From assembly GCA_963995505.1 (NCBI GenBank), contig OZ023186.1, positions 19,413,570 through 19,477,569 of the forward strand: a stretch of 64,000 bases of DNA, read 5' to 3'. The notes below the pieces were generated by a model that had not been told where the DNA came from, did no database searches, and saw only the letters and a program-made list of their open reading frames with translations. Origin of the DNA: Hypericum androsaemum (Eukaryota; Streptophyta; Magnoliopsida; Malpighiales; Hypericaceae). Of the stretch, positions 12,073 through 21,103 are shown piece after piece (the stretch's first letter is position 1; every line of letters starts with the position of its first letter). Both the position numbers and the translations under genes were made by a program.

Positions 12073-12528
12073 TTATTTCTTCTTCCCCTTTATCCTCTCC
12101 TCCTCCCCCGCCTCCTCCTCCTCTGGCATTTTCTCCTCCTTCACTTCATCCTCCCACAACAACATTAAAATAAACAGCAGCAGCGAAAGTCCCAATAGGA
12201 GGAGCCATCTGAGCGAGCTTTGAACAAGCGCTGCTGAGATGGTGGTGAGCACCCCTCCAAGAAAAAACAAGGTGGCCACGCCTTGCCATAGTCGAGTGCA
12301 AAGCAATGAGTTAGCGTTGGGGGTGAGCCACGGTGAGAGGAAGAATGCGATGATGTGCAGCGGCATTGCGGCTTCAAAATAATGCTTGTCTTCGGCCGGC
12401 ATTGCATTCCGGATGAGCACAGAAATCAGGCTGTAAGCCGATGAACCCGTCTTCAATGGATTCAAAGGCTTAGTTGCCATCATCCTCCATAGGGAGGCGC
12501 CGTGAGAGCTTGGAGCCTTGCCCTTCAT
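12073..12528 (-). CDS. Unrecognised small membrane protein, copy 2
   Basis: Open frame of 151 residues from ATG 12528 to TAA 12073. It has a hydrophilic N-terminus (MKGKAPSSHG, RMMATKPLNPLK), then hydrophobic segments (YSLISVLI, LHIIAFFLSPWLTP, VATLFFLGGVLTTISAALV, WLLLLGLSLLLFILMLLW), and an acidic C-terminus (DEVKEEK, EEEEAGEEER). Three or four membrane spans are likely. Sequence just past the stop (11821-12072) is still open and encodes the duplicated QHLETV tail seen in copy 1, so the ancestral protein was probably longer. No known domain is recognised. Confidence 0.5.
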   Translation of the reverse strand: MKGKAPSSHGASLWRMMATKPLNPLKTGSSAYSLISVLIRNAMPAEDKHYFEAAMPLHIIAFFLSPWLTPNANSLLCTRLWQGVATLFFLGGVLTTISAALVQSSLRWLLLLGLSLLLFILMLLWEDEVKEEKMPEEEEAGEEERIKGKKK

Positions 12529-12853
12529 GCTCTAGTATTTGACTCTAGTATGAAATTAACAACCTTGGATATGTTTAATTTGCAATGATAAAAATTTCAA
12601 ATAAAGTTACCCATCAAATATCGTTAGCTTAATTTGAAGTAGAGAATACAATTTAAATGTAACACCATTGAAAAAATATTTTGAGAAATATTTAGAACAA
12701 AAGGTGGAGATTCAACTCCAACAATTATGATTATTTATCGCTCGAATATGGATATTCGGATATTACTATCTGAAATATCCAAGTTAGTTTGTTGGAGCAA
12801 CAGCAACAACATGTTGTTCACAAAAACAAAACTTTCAAGGTAAAAAAGAAAAT

Positions 12854-14324
12854 AGGGCAAATTATCCTCACGTCCCTGAGGTTTGGTCATCCTCCCCCTA
12901 GGGTCCCTGACTTTTGAAAAATGATTGTCCCGTCCCTAAGTTTTGATGATAATAGACTCTCAGGTCCCTGGCTGACGTCATCGGCTCTTTTTTCATTTTT
13001 GGTCATAGAAATGACCAAAATACCCTTAACCTTTGACCAAGAATACCAAAAACCAAAAATCAACTCAAAAATAAGATCAAACTAACCAAAATCAAGAACA
13101 CAACCAAGAACATCAAGAACAACAACAAAAATATCCAATTAACATCTCACTCAATAACATCCCAATTAAAAATTAAGAACACCTAATAAAATAAACAAGA
13201 ACCCAGAAATTAAGAACCTAGCCACTCAAGAGACATACACGGGCATGGAATATTTGCCGACACGCATCCACATTGGTTGATCAACAGTCAAACAAATTAA
13301 GATCAAACTCTAAACTCTAACCCAAAAGAGCAAAAACTAAAAAAATAAATAAACCATCGGAATCCAAACAAACAGCCCCACCAACCCATCATTACCAAGC
13401 TAGTAAAGATTCAATCTTTAATCGACAAACCTGAAATGGTAAACGCCAAGGCCGTGCTTGACCCCGAACTTGAACTCCCCGATGAAGCAGCTCCCATTGG
13501 AGCAAGTCTGGACCCCAACCCCGTGGCTCTGGCCGTTACACCACTCCCCCGCAAAGGAATCCCCCGTGTAGAACCTGTAAACCCCGTGCCCGTGCCTTAG
13601 CCCTCCCCTGTACTGGCCCCTGTACTTGCTCCCCTTGGCCCAGCTCTCGATCCCGAACCCGTCGTACCGGCCCTCGACCCAGTCCCCCTCATACCGCCTG
13701 TTGACGAAGAAGTTGTAGACCCCACTCCCATTGCACTCCCCCTTATGGAACTCACCCTCGTAATAGTCCCCGTTGCTGTAGAACTCGACCCCCTCGCGGA
13801 TGACCTCCGGAAGGGGGTTTCCCTTCTGGGTTTGGTCCCCGATGAACCACTGGACCGGCCGGGTGGTCTTCCCCCTGGTCGAACCCGGGTAAAGGTTGAA
13901 CTTTTTGGTCATGGAGCCCAGGTTCTGGTTAATTAAGAACCCAAAAATGGGATTTCTAGGTTCTTAATTTCTGGGTTCTTGTTTGTTTTATTGGGTGTTC
14001 TTAATTTTTAATTGGGATGTTATTGAGTGAGATGTTAATTGGATATTTTTGTTGTTGCTCTTGATGTTCTTGGTTGTGTTCTTGATTTTGGTTAGTTTGA
14101 TCTTATTTTTGGGTTAATTTTTAGTTTTTGGTGTTCTTGGTCAAAGGTTAAGGGTATTTTGGTCATTTCTATGATCAAAAATGAAAAAAAGAGTCGATAA
14201 CGTCAGCCAGGGACCTGAGAGTCTATTATCATCAAAACTTAGGGACGGGACAATCATTTTCCAAAAACCAGGGACCCTAGGGGGAGGGTGACCAAACCTC
14301 AGGGACGTGAGGGTAATTTACCCT
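12854..14324. mobile_element. TIR transposon (1471 bp, 368-bp inverted repeats) with captured gene fragment
   Basis: The termini read AGGGCAAATTATCCTCACG on the left and, reversed, AGGGTAAATTACCCTCACG on the right. The inverted repeats cover 12854-13221 and 13957-14324. The sequence AAAAT occurs directly outside both ends (12849-12853, 14325-14329), and the empty site in duplication unit 1 (about 11650) supports a simple insertion. It encodes no transposase, so it is non-autonomous. The central 735 bp is GC-rich and holds a MORN-repeat exon. Superfamily is uncertain: long TIRs plus gene capture suggest a Mutator-like or foldback element, but the visible target duplication is only 5 bp. Confidence 0.85.
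13431..13912 (-). pseudogene. Captured exon of a MORN-repeat protein gene
   Basis: The minus strand carries an open frame from ATG 13912 with five consecutive MORN repeats (YYEGEFHKGECNGSGVY, RYEGDWVEGRYDGFGI, KYRGQYRGGLRHGHGVY, then two more). It ends at an intact splice donor (TTCAG|GTTTGTCG at 13431/13430) followed by a stop at 13418. Such repeats occur in plant MORN proteins, including PIP-kinase-like and SET7/9-annotated ones. The exon lies wholly between the inverted repeats and is much more GC-rich than its surroundings, so it is a transduplicated fragment. About 160 residues would be made if transcribed. Confidence 0.83.
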
Positions 14325-14421
14325 AAAATATTTTTATTTCTAAAAGACGGACACTTATTTAGCTTGACTAATCTACTTTTGTCTTTTTCTCCATAAATTT
14401 ACTCAGATATCTATTAAATTA

Positions 14422-14529
14422 TTTTTTTTGAAAGAAAAATATTACACCTAGTTACAATGTCAATGATTGAACCCTTGACCTCCTAGAAGTTAAGCAACGC
14501 CTAAGCCGCTAGGCCAAATGCCTGTTGGC
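14422..14529 (-). mobile_element. tRNA-derived SINE (108 bp) with 15-bp target duplication
   Basis: On the minus strand the element starts GCCAACAGGCATTTGGCC, has an A-box-like TGGCCTAGCGG and a B-box-like GGTTCAATC, and ends in an oligo-A tail. ATATCTATTAAATTA flanks it exactly at 14407-14421 and 14530-14544. The orthologous spot in duplication unit 1 (about 11735) has a single copy of that 15-mer and no insert. Confidence 0.82.
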
Positions 14530-14617
14530 ATATCTATTAAATTATGTCATTAGTATAAAGAAACACAATGTAAAAAAGACTAACATTTTTAATATCTGCT
14601 ACTGATTTGCAGTATTT

Positions 14618-15034
14618 ATGGAGAATTCTTTAGTTGCTTGGAAAGCAAAGAAGCAAAACATGATTTCTATCTCTTTGTCAGAAGTTGAATCTCGAGCTCT
14701 AGCTTCTATATTCACTAAATTGCAATGGTTAAATTTTCTAATGGCTGGTTTTAGGATCAAACCTATTGGACCATCTGGGGTCTATTATGACAAAAGTCAG
14801 CCATCTATATTGCAGAAAATCCAGTATTCTATGAGCGTAGAAAATATATTGAGATCGACTGTCTTTTATTACTCAAAAAAGTACAGCAAGGTTTAATCAA
14901 GTTGTTGCATGTGCCTACTGATTTCTTAGTCTCCAAGCTTGGCATGATAGACATCCATGCTTCAGTTTGCGGGAGGATGATGGAGGAAGCTCAGGTTCCA
15001 TTACTTCCTGCAATGGCATCAGATGAAAACTAGT
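14618..15034 (+). pseudogene. Degenerate Ty1/copia RNase H and 3' pol fragment
   Basis: Decodes NSLVAWKAKKQNMISISLSE (copia RNase H region: SxxSWKSKKQ, then AEAEYRA-like), LQWLNFL, a frameshift, then ERRKYIEIDC, LLHVPTDFLVSKLGMIDIHA. The last motif is the usual copia polyprotein terminus. It is frameshifted and lacks the rest of pol; part of a 3' LTR may follow at 15035-15200 but I cannot delimit it. Confidence 0.75.
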
Positions 15035-16485
15035 GTAAGAAGAACACGGAGAAAGACCAAATGACAGGCTGAGTAACAGAGTTGTACATAAGCTCCGTGG
15101 CAAAATTGTACTATATATGAAATGTAGGGTCAGAGCTAAATCTAGCTCATCTACTATATATTTGATATCTGTAAATTCCAAAACTACAACTTTGTTTTTA
15201 CCCAATTAGAATTCCAGAATCTTCCAACTCCTCTCTCTTTGTTTTCCGCCATAACCGTTAACCGCCATTACTCCTCTGATCTAAGCTCCTATTTGACAGA
15301 ATATGATCTTGGCTTTGGATGCTGGTAACGTCATATACATCCACATTTTGTGGATGACTGAATATGATTAATCAGCTCGAAAATGAGGGTCCTAGGGTAG
15401 TTCTTCAATTCATGAACATGTTTTTCGTCGGAATTATTCTTTGGAATATCTTCAAGGATAGATTATGAATTAGTTTGTCATTTAGGTGATGGACCTTATT
15501 ATGAATTGTTCAATTCCTGATTTAAACTAAATAACAAGAATTGATATCATTTACAGTAAAAATTTTCTGAAGTGATATTATTAAAATCGATATAAAATTA
15601 TTTTAGAAAGGTTATGACATAATACATGTGCTTTGTGCTCTCATTTTTTTCTATTAGGAGCTGTTCATGTGAGCGGTACAGATCGCTAATGGAGTCGGTG
15701 GGACTCCATTTGGAGGAGGAGGAGAGGGAATGTCGCAAAGATAGAGGAGGATGAGAGGTTTGAACTTTGAACAACTATAAACAAATTAGTGATTGTTTTG
15801 TTATTTTGCCAACTTGCAACTTCGAAAAACTGAAATGACGTCATGTCCTAAAAAAATGTTGTTTTGACATGTAGAATCAAGAAAATTATCCGAGGCTTTA
15901 ATTTATTTTCACCCGTTTAATACTTTTAAACCAAATGGCACTCATGTAATTTTTACAATATTACACGTCCTAAAATGTACTTTTCTCTTAATCATATTAT
16001 TTGATCTTATTCTTTAATCAGAATGTTAATTATGACAGTTTGAAAATCGTAATTCAATAGTTTAATTTCGGATTCACAAATTTAATTAAACTAACTGCTC
16101 ATTTAAATCCAACATTTTGAATATTAGATCTTTTTTCGGTTCAATCGGTTTTGAAAATTAAAAGGACAAACCATATATTTTGTTTATTTTCTTTGATTTC
16201 TTATAAATTTGAACTTTAACTATTTGAAAAAATAAAAGAAAAATCAAATCAAACTTTCGAATATAATAAAATGCATGGTTTGGTTCAAGCGACCGATCGA
16301 CAACTGATTCAATTTTTTTTAATCTCATATTTAGAATCGAATTTTAGAATATGGTTGTATAGCCCTTAATTTTCTTACTAGACTCTAATGAGTATAATGT
16401 TTGATAAAGCAGCAGCGACCTCCTTCCCTCCAAAACCGACGACAAAACAGAGCTCTTCCTATTTCTGTCACACTCCTCCTCTTAC
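15035..16485. other. AT-rich spacer
   Basis: Possible copia LTR remnant at the left end and sequence homologous to 8905-8975 near 15995-16050. The last 100 bp is probably the promoter and leader of the AGP gene. No other gene is seen. Confidence 0.45.
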
Positions 16486-17025
16486 ATGAATAACATGTTA
16501 CCGCCTACCCTCCATCCCTTCTCTCTCTCTTTCTCACTCTCTCTCCTCTTCCTATTTCTCACTGTCGTTTCGATGATAAGCGCGTGCAACGTACACGCTG
16601 GCGACGACGCGGCCTCTGCCCCTTCCCAGGCTAATGCAACCGCCACGGCCCCTCCTTCGGTGGCGGCAAATGCACCATCCCCTAACTCCTCCCCGTCGTC
16701 TTCCTCCACTCCTCCCGTGGCGACCCCATCCTCATCTCTGTCCGCCACTCCAAAGACGTCCCCTTCATCGAATTCCCCGTCGAAGGCACCTGTCGCCAGT
16801 TCCCCGTCCGGGTCCAGGTCATCCCCGGCGTCGTCTTCGGAATCCTCCACACCGGAAAGTTTGCCTCCTGCACCGGAGGAGGGCACAACCCATGATGCAT
16901 CGCCGACGAGCTCCCCAGTGGCTTCTAGCCCGGCTGCTGATGATTCGGGCTCCAACACTGTAGGGAAAGGAACATGGGCCCTTCTAAGTGGCCTCATGGG
17001 CTTGGGTCCTTTAGATAGGTTTTAG
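16486..17025 (+). CDS. Arabinogalactan protein, atypical C-terminus
   Basis: 179 residues, intronless, ATG at 16486. An N-terminal signal peptide (FSLSFSLSLLFLFLTVVSMI) precedes about 120 residues almost entirely of P, S, A and T with many SP, AP and TP dipeptides, which plants hydroxylate and glycosylate with arabinogalactan at the cell surface. DDSGSN matches the GPI-attachment region of classical AGPs, but the following tail (WALLSGLMGLGPLDRF) is only weakly hydrophobic and ends in charged residues, so GPI anchoring is doubtful. The TGGGCCCTTCTAAGTGG segment encoding the tail recurs at 8999-9080. It could be a degenerating paralogue. Confidence 0.72.
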   Translation: MNNMLPPTLHPFSLSFSLSLLFLFLTVVSMISACNVHAGDDAASAPSQANATATAPPSVAANAPSPNSSPSSSSTPPVATPSSSLSATPKTSPSSNSPSKAPVASSPSGSRSSPASSSESSTPESLPPAPEEGTTHDASPTSSPVASSPAADDSGSNTVGKGTWALLSGLMGLGPLDRF

Positions 17026-17552
17026 ATTTACTAACAGTATTATTGTGATTTTAATTTCACCCACGATTTTTTGGTCATTGATCCGATGTTAGTCATTATT
17101 GTGGATTTTCCAGTTTTTTCTAATTTGGAATGAAACAAAATATATTTATTTGTTCAAAAGTATTAGCAAAAGTTGGGACCAAAACTTAACACTAAAATTT
17201 TATGAAACAGTATTAGTTATCACGATAGAAGAATTATTTAATTTAAACACTGAGTCCTACTCGAAACTGAGATATTTAATCAATTTAGAAATGTTATCGC
17301 ATATCACTTTATAAAAAAGGATAAATTACTCTCAGGTCCTCCGAATATAGTCACCCTACCCCTCGGATCCTTAGGTCTCAGAAAAATATTTTACCGTTCC
17401 CCGTGTTTGGTTTTGCCCTACTCCCGGGTCCCTGTCATCGGAAAATGTTATTTTCTTACCGAAATATGCCATTTTCTCGTGCGAATTCCCACTTAAAAAG
17501 GCAAAAATGTTCCTCCCACTTAAAACACAAAAAAATCTCTATTTCCTTCTCT

Positions 17553-18063
17553 CTTTTTTGTGGAAGAGGTGGGGTTATGCCCTTATATAAATACGAAAGA
17601 GTAAAATAAATACATCAGAGCATCAAACTAACCAAGACTCAGATACCTTTCTAGAGGGCCAGAAGGCACCTCATCGGCCTCAGAAATGGGATCTCCTCTT
17701 TCAAGGTTGCGGCCGCCGGCCTCAGTAAAACCCTCATGCAGTAAAAATTCAATGAAAAAATCTGCAAGAGGGAAAGAGCACCTCGACAAAATCAGAGTGA
17801 CTCGCCTTGACGTAGGAACCGCTGAACTTGACCCCTGTCCATCATCCCTAGCCGCACGAGTATAACGAGGGAGACTCACTCCACGCAAGTCATCAAGGTA
17901 CACCTCAACACAAAAGTCTAAGGGTACATCAGACACAACATGATCATACGAAATCTCCTGGGCATATTTGGAGAGAGCGTCTGCCACACGATTGCCCTCC
18001 CGCCAGGTATGCCGAGTATCGATCTCCCAGCTCCTCATCAACATCTCCTGCGCACGCAATGCG
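17553..18063 (-). mobile_element. 5'-truncated LINE fragment with RNase H remnant
   Basis: The minus strand reads ALRAQEMLMRSWEIDTRHTW, then REGNRVADALSKYAQEIS. This is the plant non-LTR RNase H C-terminal signature, followed by the tail frame ending EGFTEAGGRNLERGDPI. A 19-bp target duplication (AATCTCT-TTTCCTTCTCT with one mismatch) lies at 17534-17552 and 18064-18082. It sits inside the left inverted repeat of the 17318-19237 transposon and so is younger than it. Confidence 0.82.
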
Positions 18064-18606
18064 AATCTCTCTTTCCTTCTCTGTTCCCCTTCCTCCCACT
18101 TTATCTTCTTCCTCCAACCTCCAACCTCCAACCTTCAACCAAAACTCAAACCAAACCTTCTTAGTTAAAATCAAAACTAATTAGAAAGAAATAAAATTTG
18201 AAGAATCCTAATTCTAAAAATTTCAATTCTAATTAGAACAGCCAACAACAACCAATCAAACACACGAGAACTTTAATTAAATACCTAAGAGTAACCTTCA
18301 CAATTGCATTGTCAAGAAATTTTGGTAGCCATTGATTAATTAAACGTTGTGACACATCCAACACGAATTCCTCGTGGAGACAAAATCGACCCAAAATATT
18401 GGAATTGGGTTTTTTTTCCTTTCTTTTTCTTCGAGGAGCTGCCGGCGGCCAAGATATCATCAGCCAGTCTCCGACAAAGCCCGCACCTCCTGCCAGTCGC
18501 AGGTGGATGCGGCCTGAGGTGGAGAAGGGAGGAGACGCCCAACTGGGTTGGTCCTCTTGTGAAGTGGAGACGAAGAAGAAAAATTGAGGAGTCAAGAAGT
18601 GGTCCT

Positions 18607-18764
18607 CGGCCTCCTGGAGTTGCTAGTTCGACGAACTGCCCTCTCGTACTCGACGAACGCCAGGAAACGATCGTCGGCCTCCTAGAGTTGCTGGTTCGAT
18701 GAAACTACCCTCGGGTACTCGACAAACGTCAGGAAACGGTCGTTGGCCTCCTGGAGTTGCTAGT
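18607..18764. repeat. 68-69 bp tandem repeat, about 2.3 copies
   Basis: The block CGGCCTCCTGGAGTTGC recurs near 18607, 18675 and 18744, each followed by TCGACGAAC/CAGGAAACG-type sequence. It lies in the core of the TIR transposon. Confidence 0.75.
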
Positions 18765-19414
18765 TTTGATTGTCTATTTCCATGTCGAAGCTGAGGGGAA
18801 GCGTTAATTCTGGATGTCGAGGAGGAGAGGAAATGGAAATTAGGGTTCGATGTTCAGATTAGAAATTTTTAATTTTAAACAAATATTTAGATTTGTTTTG
18901 ATTCTTTCTAATATGTTTTGATGCTCATTAAAAATGTTTAGATTTATTTTTAAGGTTGAGTTTTAGTTTTGATTTTGGTTGAAGGTGGGAGGAAGAAGAT
19001 AAAGCAAGAGGAAGAAGGAGAAAGAAAGAAGGTTTTTTTTTTTGTTTTTTTAGTGGGAGGCATTTTAGTCTTTTCAAGTAGGCGTTATTCAGAGAAAATG
19101 ATATATTTCGGCAACAGTCAACAGGGACCCAGGAGTAGGATAAAACCAAACACGGGAGATGGTAAAATAATTTTCTAAAACCTAAGAACCCGAGGGGTAG
19201 GGTGACCATACCCAGGAATATGAGGGTAATTCTCCCTATAAAAAATCCATCTTGGTCGGTCTTGGCTTTCCAGTCAACACCAAAACGATGTAAACACAAA
19301 CCCCAATCGTCTTCTTCCGCTAACTTTTTTTATTGGACAACGAAAAAAAATTCTGTAATAAATAAAGGCCTACCAGCTCCGCAATATCTCTCTCTCTCCC
19401 CCAACCCAGAAACC

Positions 19415-20290
19415 ATGTCCCCTCTCCTCCTCCTCACTTCCCCACACAACCTCATCGCCCAGTACTTCCCCGTCCAGGCCCTCATCCAGCCGCTATTCCC
19501 GGCCATTAAGGTGTTTAACAGCTTCCCCTTTAATGGGTTCCTCGTCTTCCTCACCCTCTACTTCGTCGTGGTCAGGAACCAAAACTTCAGTAGGTATGCA
19601 GGAGCTTGAAAATTTAGCTTCGTTCGGCTAACTAATTCATGTTTGAGTTTACTAAGTTTTTAACACTAGTGTATTTCCACATACCGAATTCGATATCTCT
19701 AGTTTAGTTAGAACGAGTTCATATTATTGGCATATACTGTTTTGTGTGAGAACTTTAAGTACACATGTTTAATTTCCAACTACTTCCTAATTGGCGTACG
19801 ACAAGCTGGCATTATATTTTGAAATCATCAATATTAAATATTAAATATTTGTTTGCTGTTGAATAATTGGTATGTTTTTTGTTGCATTATATAGAATAAG
19901 ATTGGGACCATTCTGTTCAAAAGGGTTATTTACTTGGTACAAATGTCTGAATCAGTGAGGCGAATTTGAAAAAAATGAAGAAGTTATGGATTGATTTGTA
20001 AATTGTGGCGGGGCAATTGCATCACATACTAAAACGTAGCTTTCGTCCTCTGTAGGTACGTGAGGTTCAACACCATGCAGGCTGTAGTCCTTGACGTGTT
20101 GCTGATTTTTCCTGATTTATTGGAGAGGAGCTTTAATCCTGGAGGTGGGTTAGGGCTGGACTTGGTCATGAGCTTGGACGATACTGTGTTCTTGTATCTT
20201 TGTTTGATTTACGGGTCCAGTTCTTGTGCGTTGGGGCAGGTCCCTCGGTTGCCTATTGTTGCCGAGGCAGCCGAAAGACAGGTTCGTTGA
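19415..20290 (+). CDS. TIC20-like protein, N-terminally truncated (copy Q)
   Basis: Two exons, 19415-19593 and 20056-20290, phase-compatible, 137 residues. The conserved TIC20 core is clear: ALIQPLFPAIKVFNSFPFNG, FLVFLTLYFVVVRN, NFSRYVRFNTMQAVVLDVLL, LERSFNPGGG, PRLPIVAEAAERQ. TIC20 proteins form four-helix membrane subunits of the chloroplast inner-envelope translocon. Here the region before QYFPVQ (transit peptide and first helix) is replaced by a short unrelated start, and two residues are lost in the last helix (VFLYLCLIYG) compared with copy P. The 1.9-kb TIR transposon ends only 178 bp upstream. The reading frame is open, but function is doubtful; it may be a pseudogene. An upstream in-frame ATG exists at 19221, inside the transposon end. 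Confidence 0.7.
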
Positions 20291-20795
20291 TCCTTGAAGC
20301 CAAATGTAATAATGGACTATGTGTTGTGTTATGTGTTCATCACCGAAGCCTTATTCAATTTATAAAGAAAGAAATTGGTCTCGATGCTATGCGTCCGTTT
20401 GATTCGCTAGCCATCTTCGCTCTGATCTTACATTGCAGGGTACTAGTAAGTGAGCTGGAACATACCTTTTGAATCTGCAACACATTTTGCACATGAAATT
20501 GCTGTTTCTTTGCTTGCTTGTATGTGTTGTTATACGGAAACAGCTCCGATTGTGCAAGAAGTATGTTCTTGGGCTCCATCAGACAGTACTTTTGGATGCA
20601 ACGTCGGAACCACCGTTGATGCCAGATTAGTGCTGAGTACTTGAACTTGTGTGATGAGGATCAATACAACACCCATTGCCCTTGTTTCCTGCTGATTAGT
20701 GGCCTAACAATACACGCAAAGGCGAAATCGACCAGCTGGACTTGTACTCCATCAAGTTTCTGCAGCAACATTGATCTGGTTGACCCCTCCATGTC
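20291..20795 (+). other. TIC20 3' flank and unassigned sequence
   Basis: 20305-20375 matches the start of the tandem unit at 10584 (TIC20 3' flank). The remainder, up to the retrotransposon, has no recognisable coding or repeat signal. Confidence 0.45.
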
Positions 20796-21092
20796 TGTAA
20801 AGTCCAAGCCTTTAGCTAGGATTAATGGCGGAAACGTTGGAAGAAGAAGGGAGAGAGAGAGAGAGAGAAAGGAAGGAGAAGAGATAACTGTCTCTATTAG
20901 AATGTGGTAAAATTCAGAATAATCCTTTCAGCCATGTACAATTCTATCTATAATTCCCGGCCCAGGTACAGCATAAGCCCAATGGACCTCACAATACTAG
21001 AACCCAGCTACTTTACCCGCCTTTTATCAACTTTCCCGCGTCTTCCTCTTCATCCAATCAGTAAATGCCACGTCATCGATCCGTGCATTACA
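20796..21092 (-). repeat. 3' LTR of the gypsy element
   Basis: 297 bp with TG...CA ends. It contains a (GA)n run near 20849-20872, longer than in the other LTR. Confidence 0.9.
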
Positions 21093-21103
21093 ACTCCCCC
21101 TCT

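Larger units (their letters stand above)
11775..14573. repeat. Tandem segmental duplication, unit 2 (interrupted)
   Basis: Second copy of the 1.19-kb unit, interrupted by the TIR transposon at 12854-14324 and the SINE at 14422-14529. Comparison with unit 1 gives the empty site for both insertions, which defines their ends. Confidence 0.82.
17318..19237. mobile_element. Second TIR transposon (1920 bp) with nested LINE
   Basis: The ends resemble the element at 12854-14324: left AGGATAAATTACTCTCAGG, right (reversed) AGGGAGAATTACCCTCATA. ATAAAAA flanks both ends (17311-17317, 19238-19244). The left inverted repeat (17318 to about 18190) is interrupted by a LINE fragment; the right runs from 19237 back to about 18890. 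There is no transposase. The central part (18410-18850) is GC-richer, with a short tandem repeat, and may be captured DNA of unknown origin. Confidence 0.75.

Noticed and set aside
14422..14529. Possible tRNA gene
   Set aside because: Only the A- and B-box-like parts are present; no full cloverleaf, and the oligo-A tail with target duplication identifies a SINE.
16482..16997. 171-residue acidic minus-strand frame opposite the AGP gene
   Set aside because: Its D/E/G richness is the complement of S/P/A codons; the + strand frame has a signal peptide and AGP composition.
19221..19414. Upstream in-frame ATG extending the TIC20-like protein
   Set aside because: This start lies inside the terminal repeat of the TIR transposon and the added residues show no TIC20 or clear transit-peptide character; kept only as a remark.
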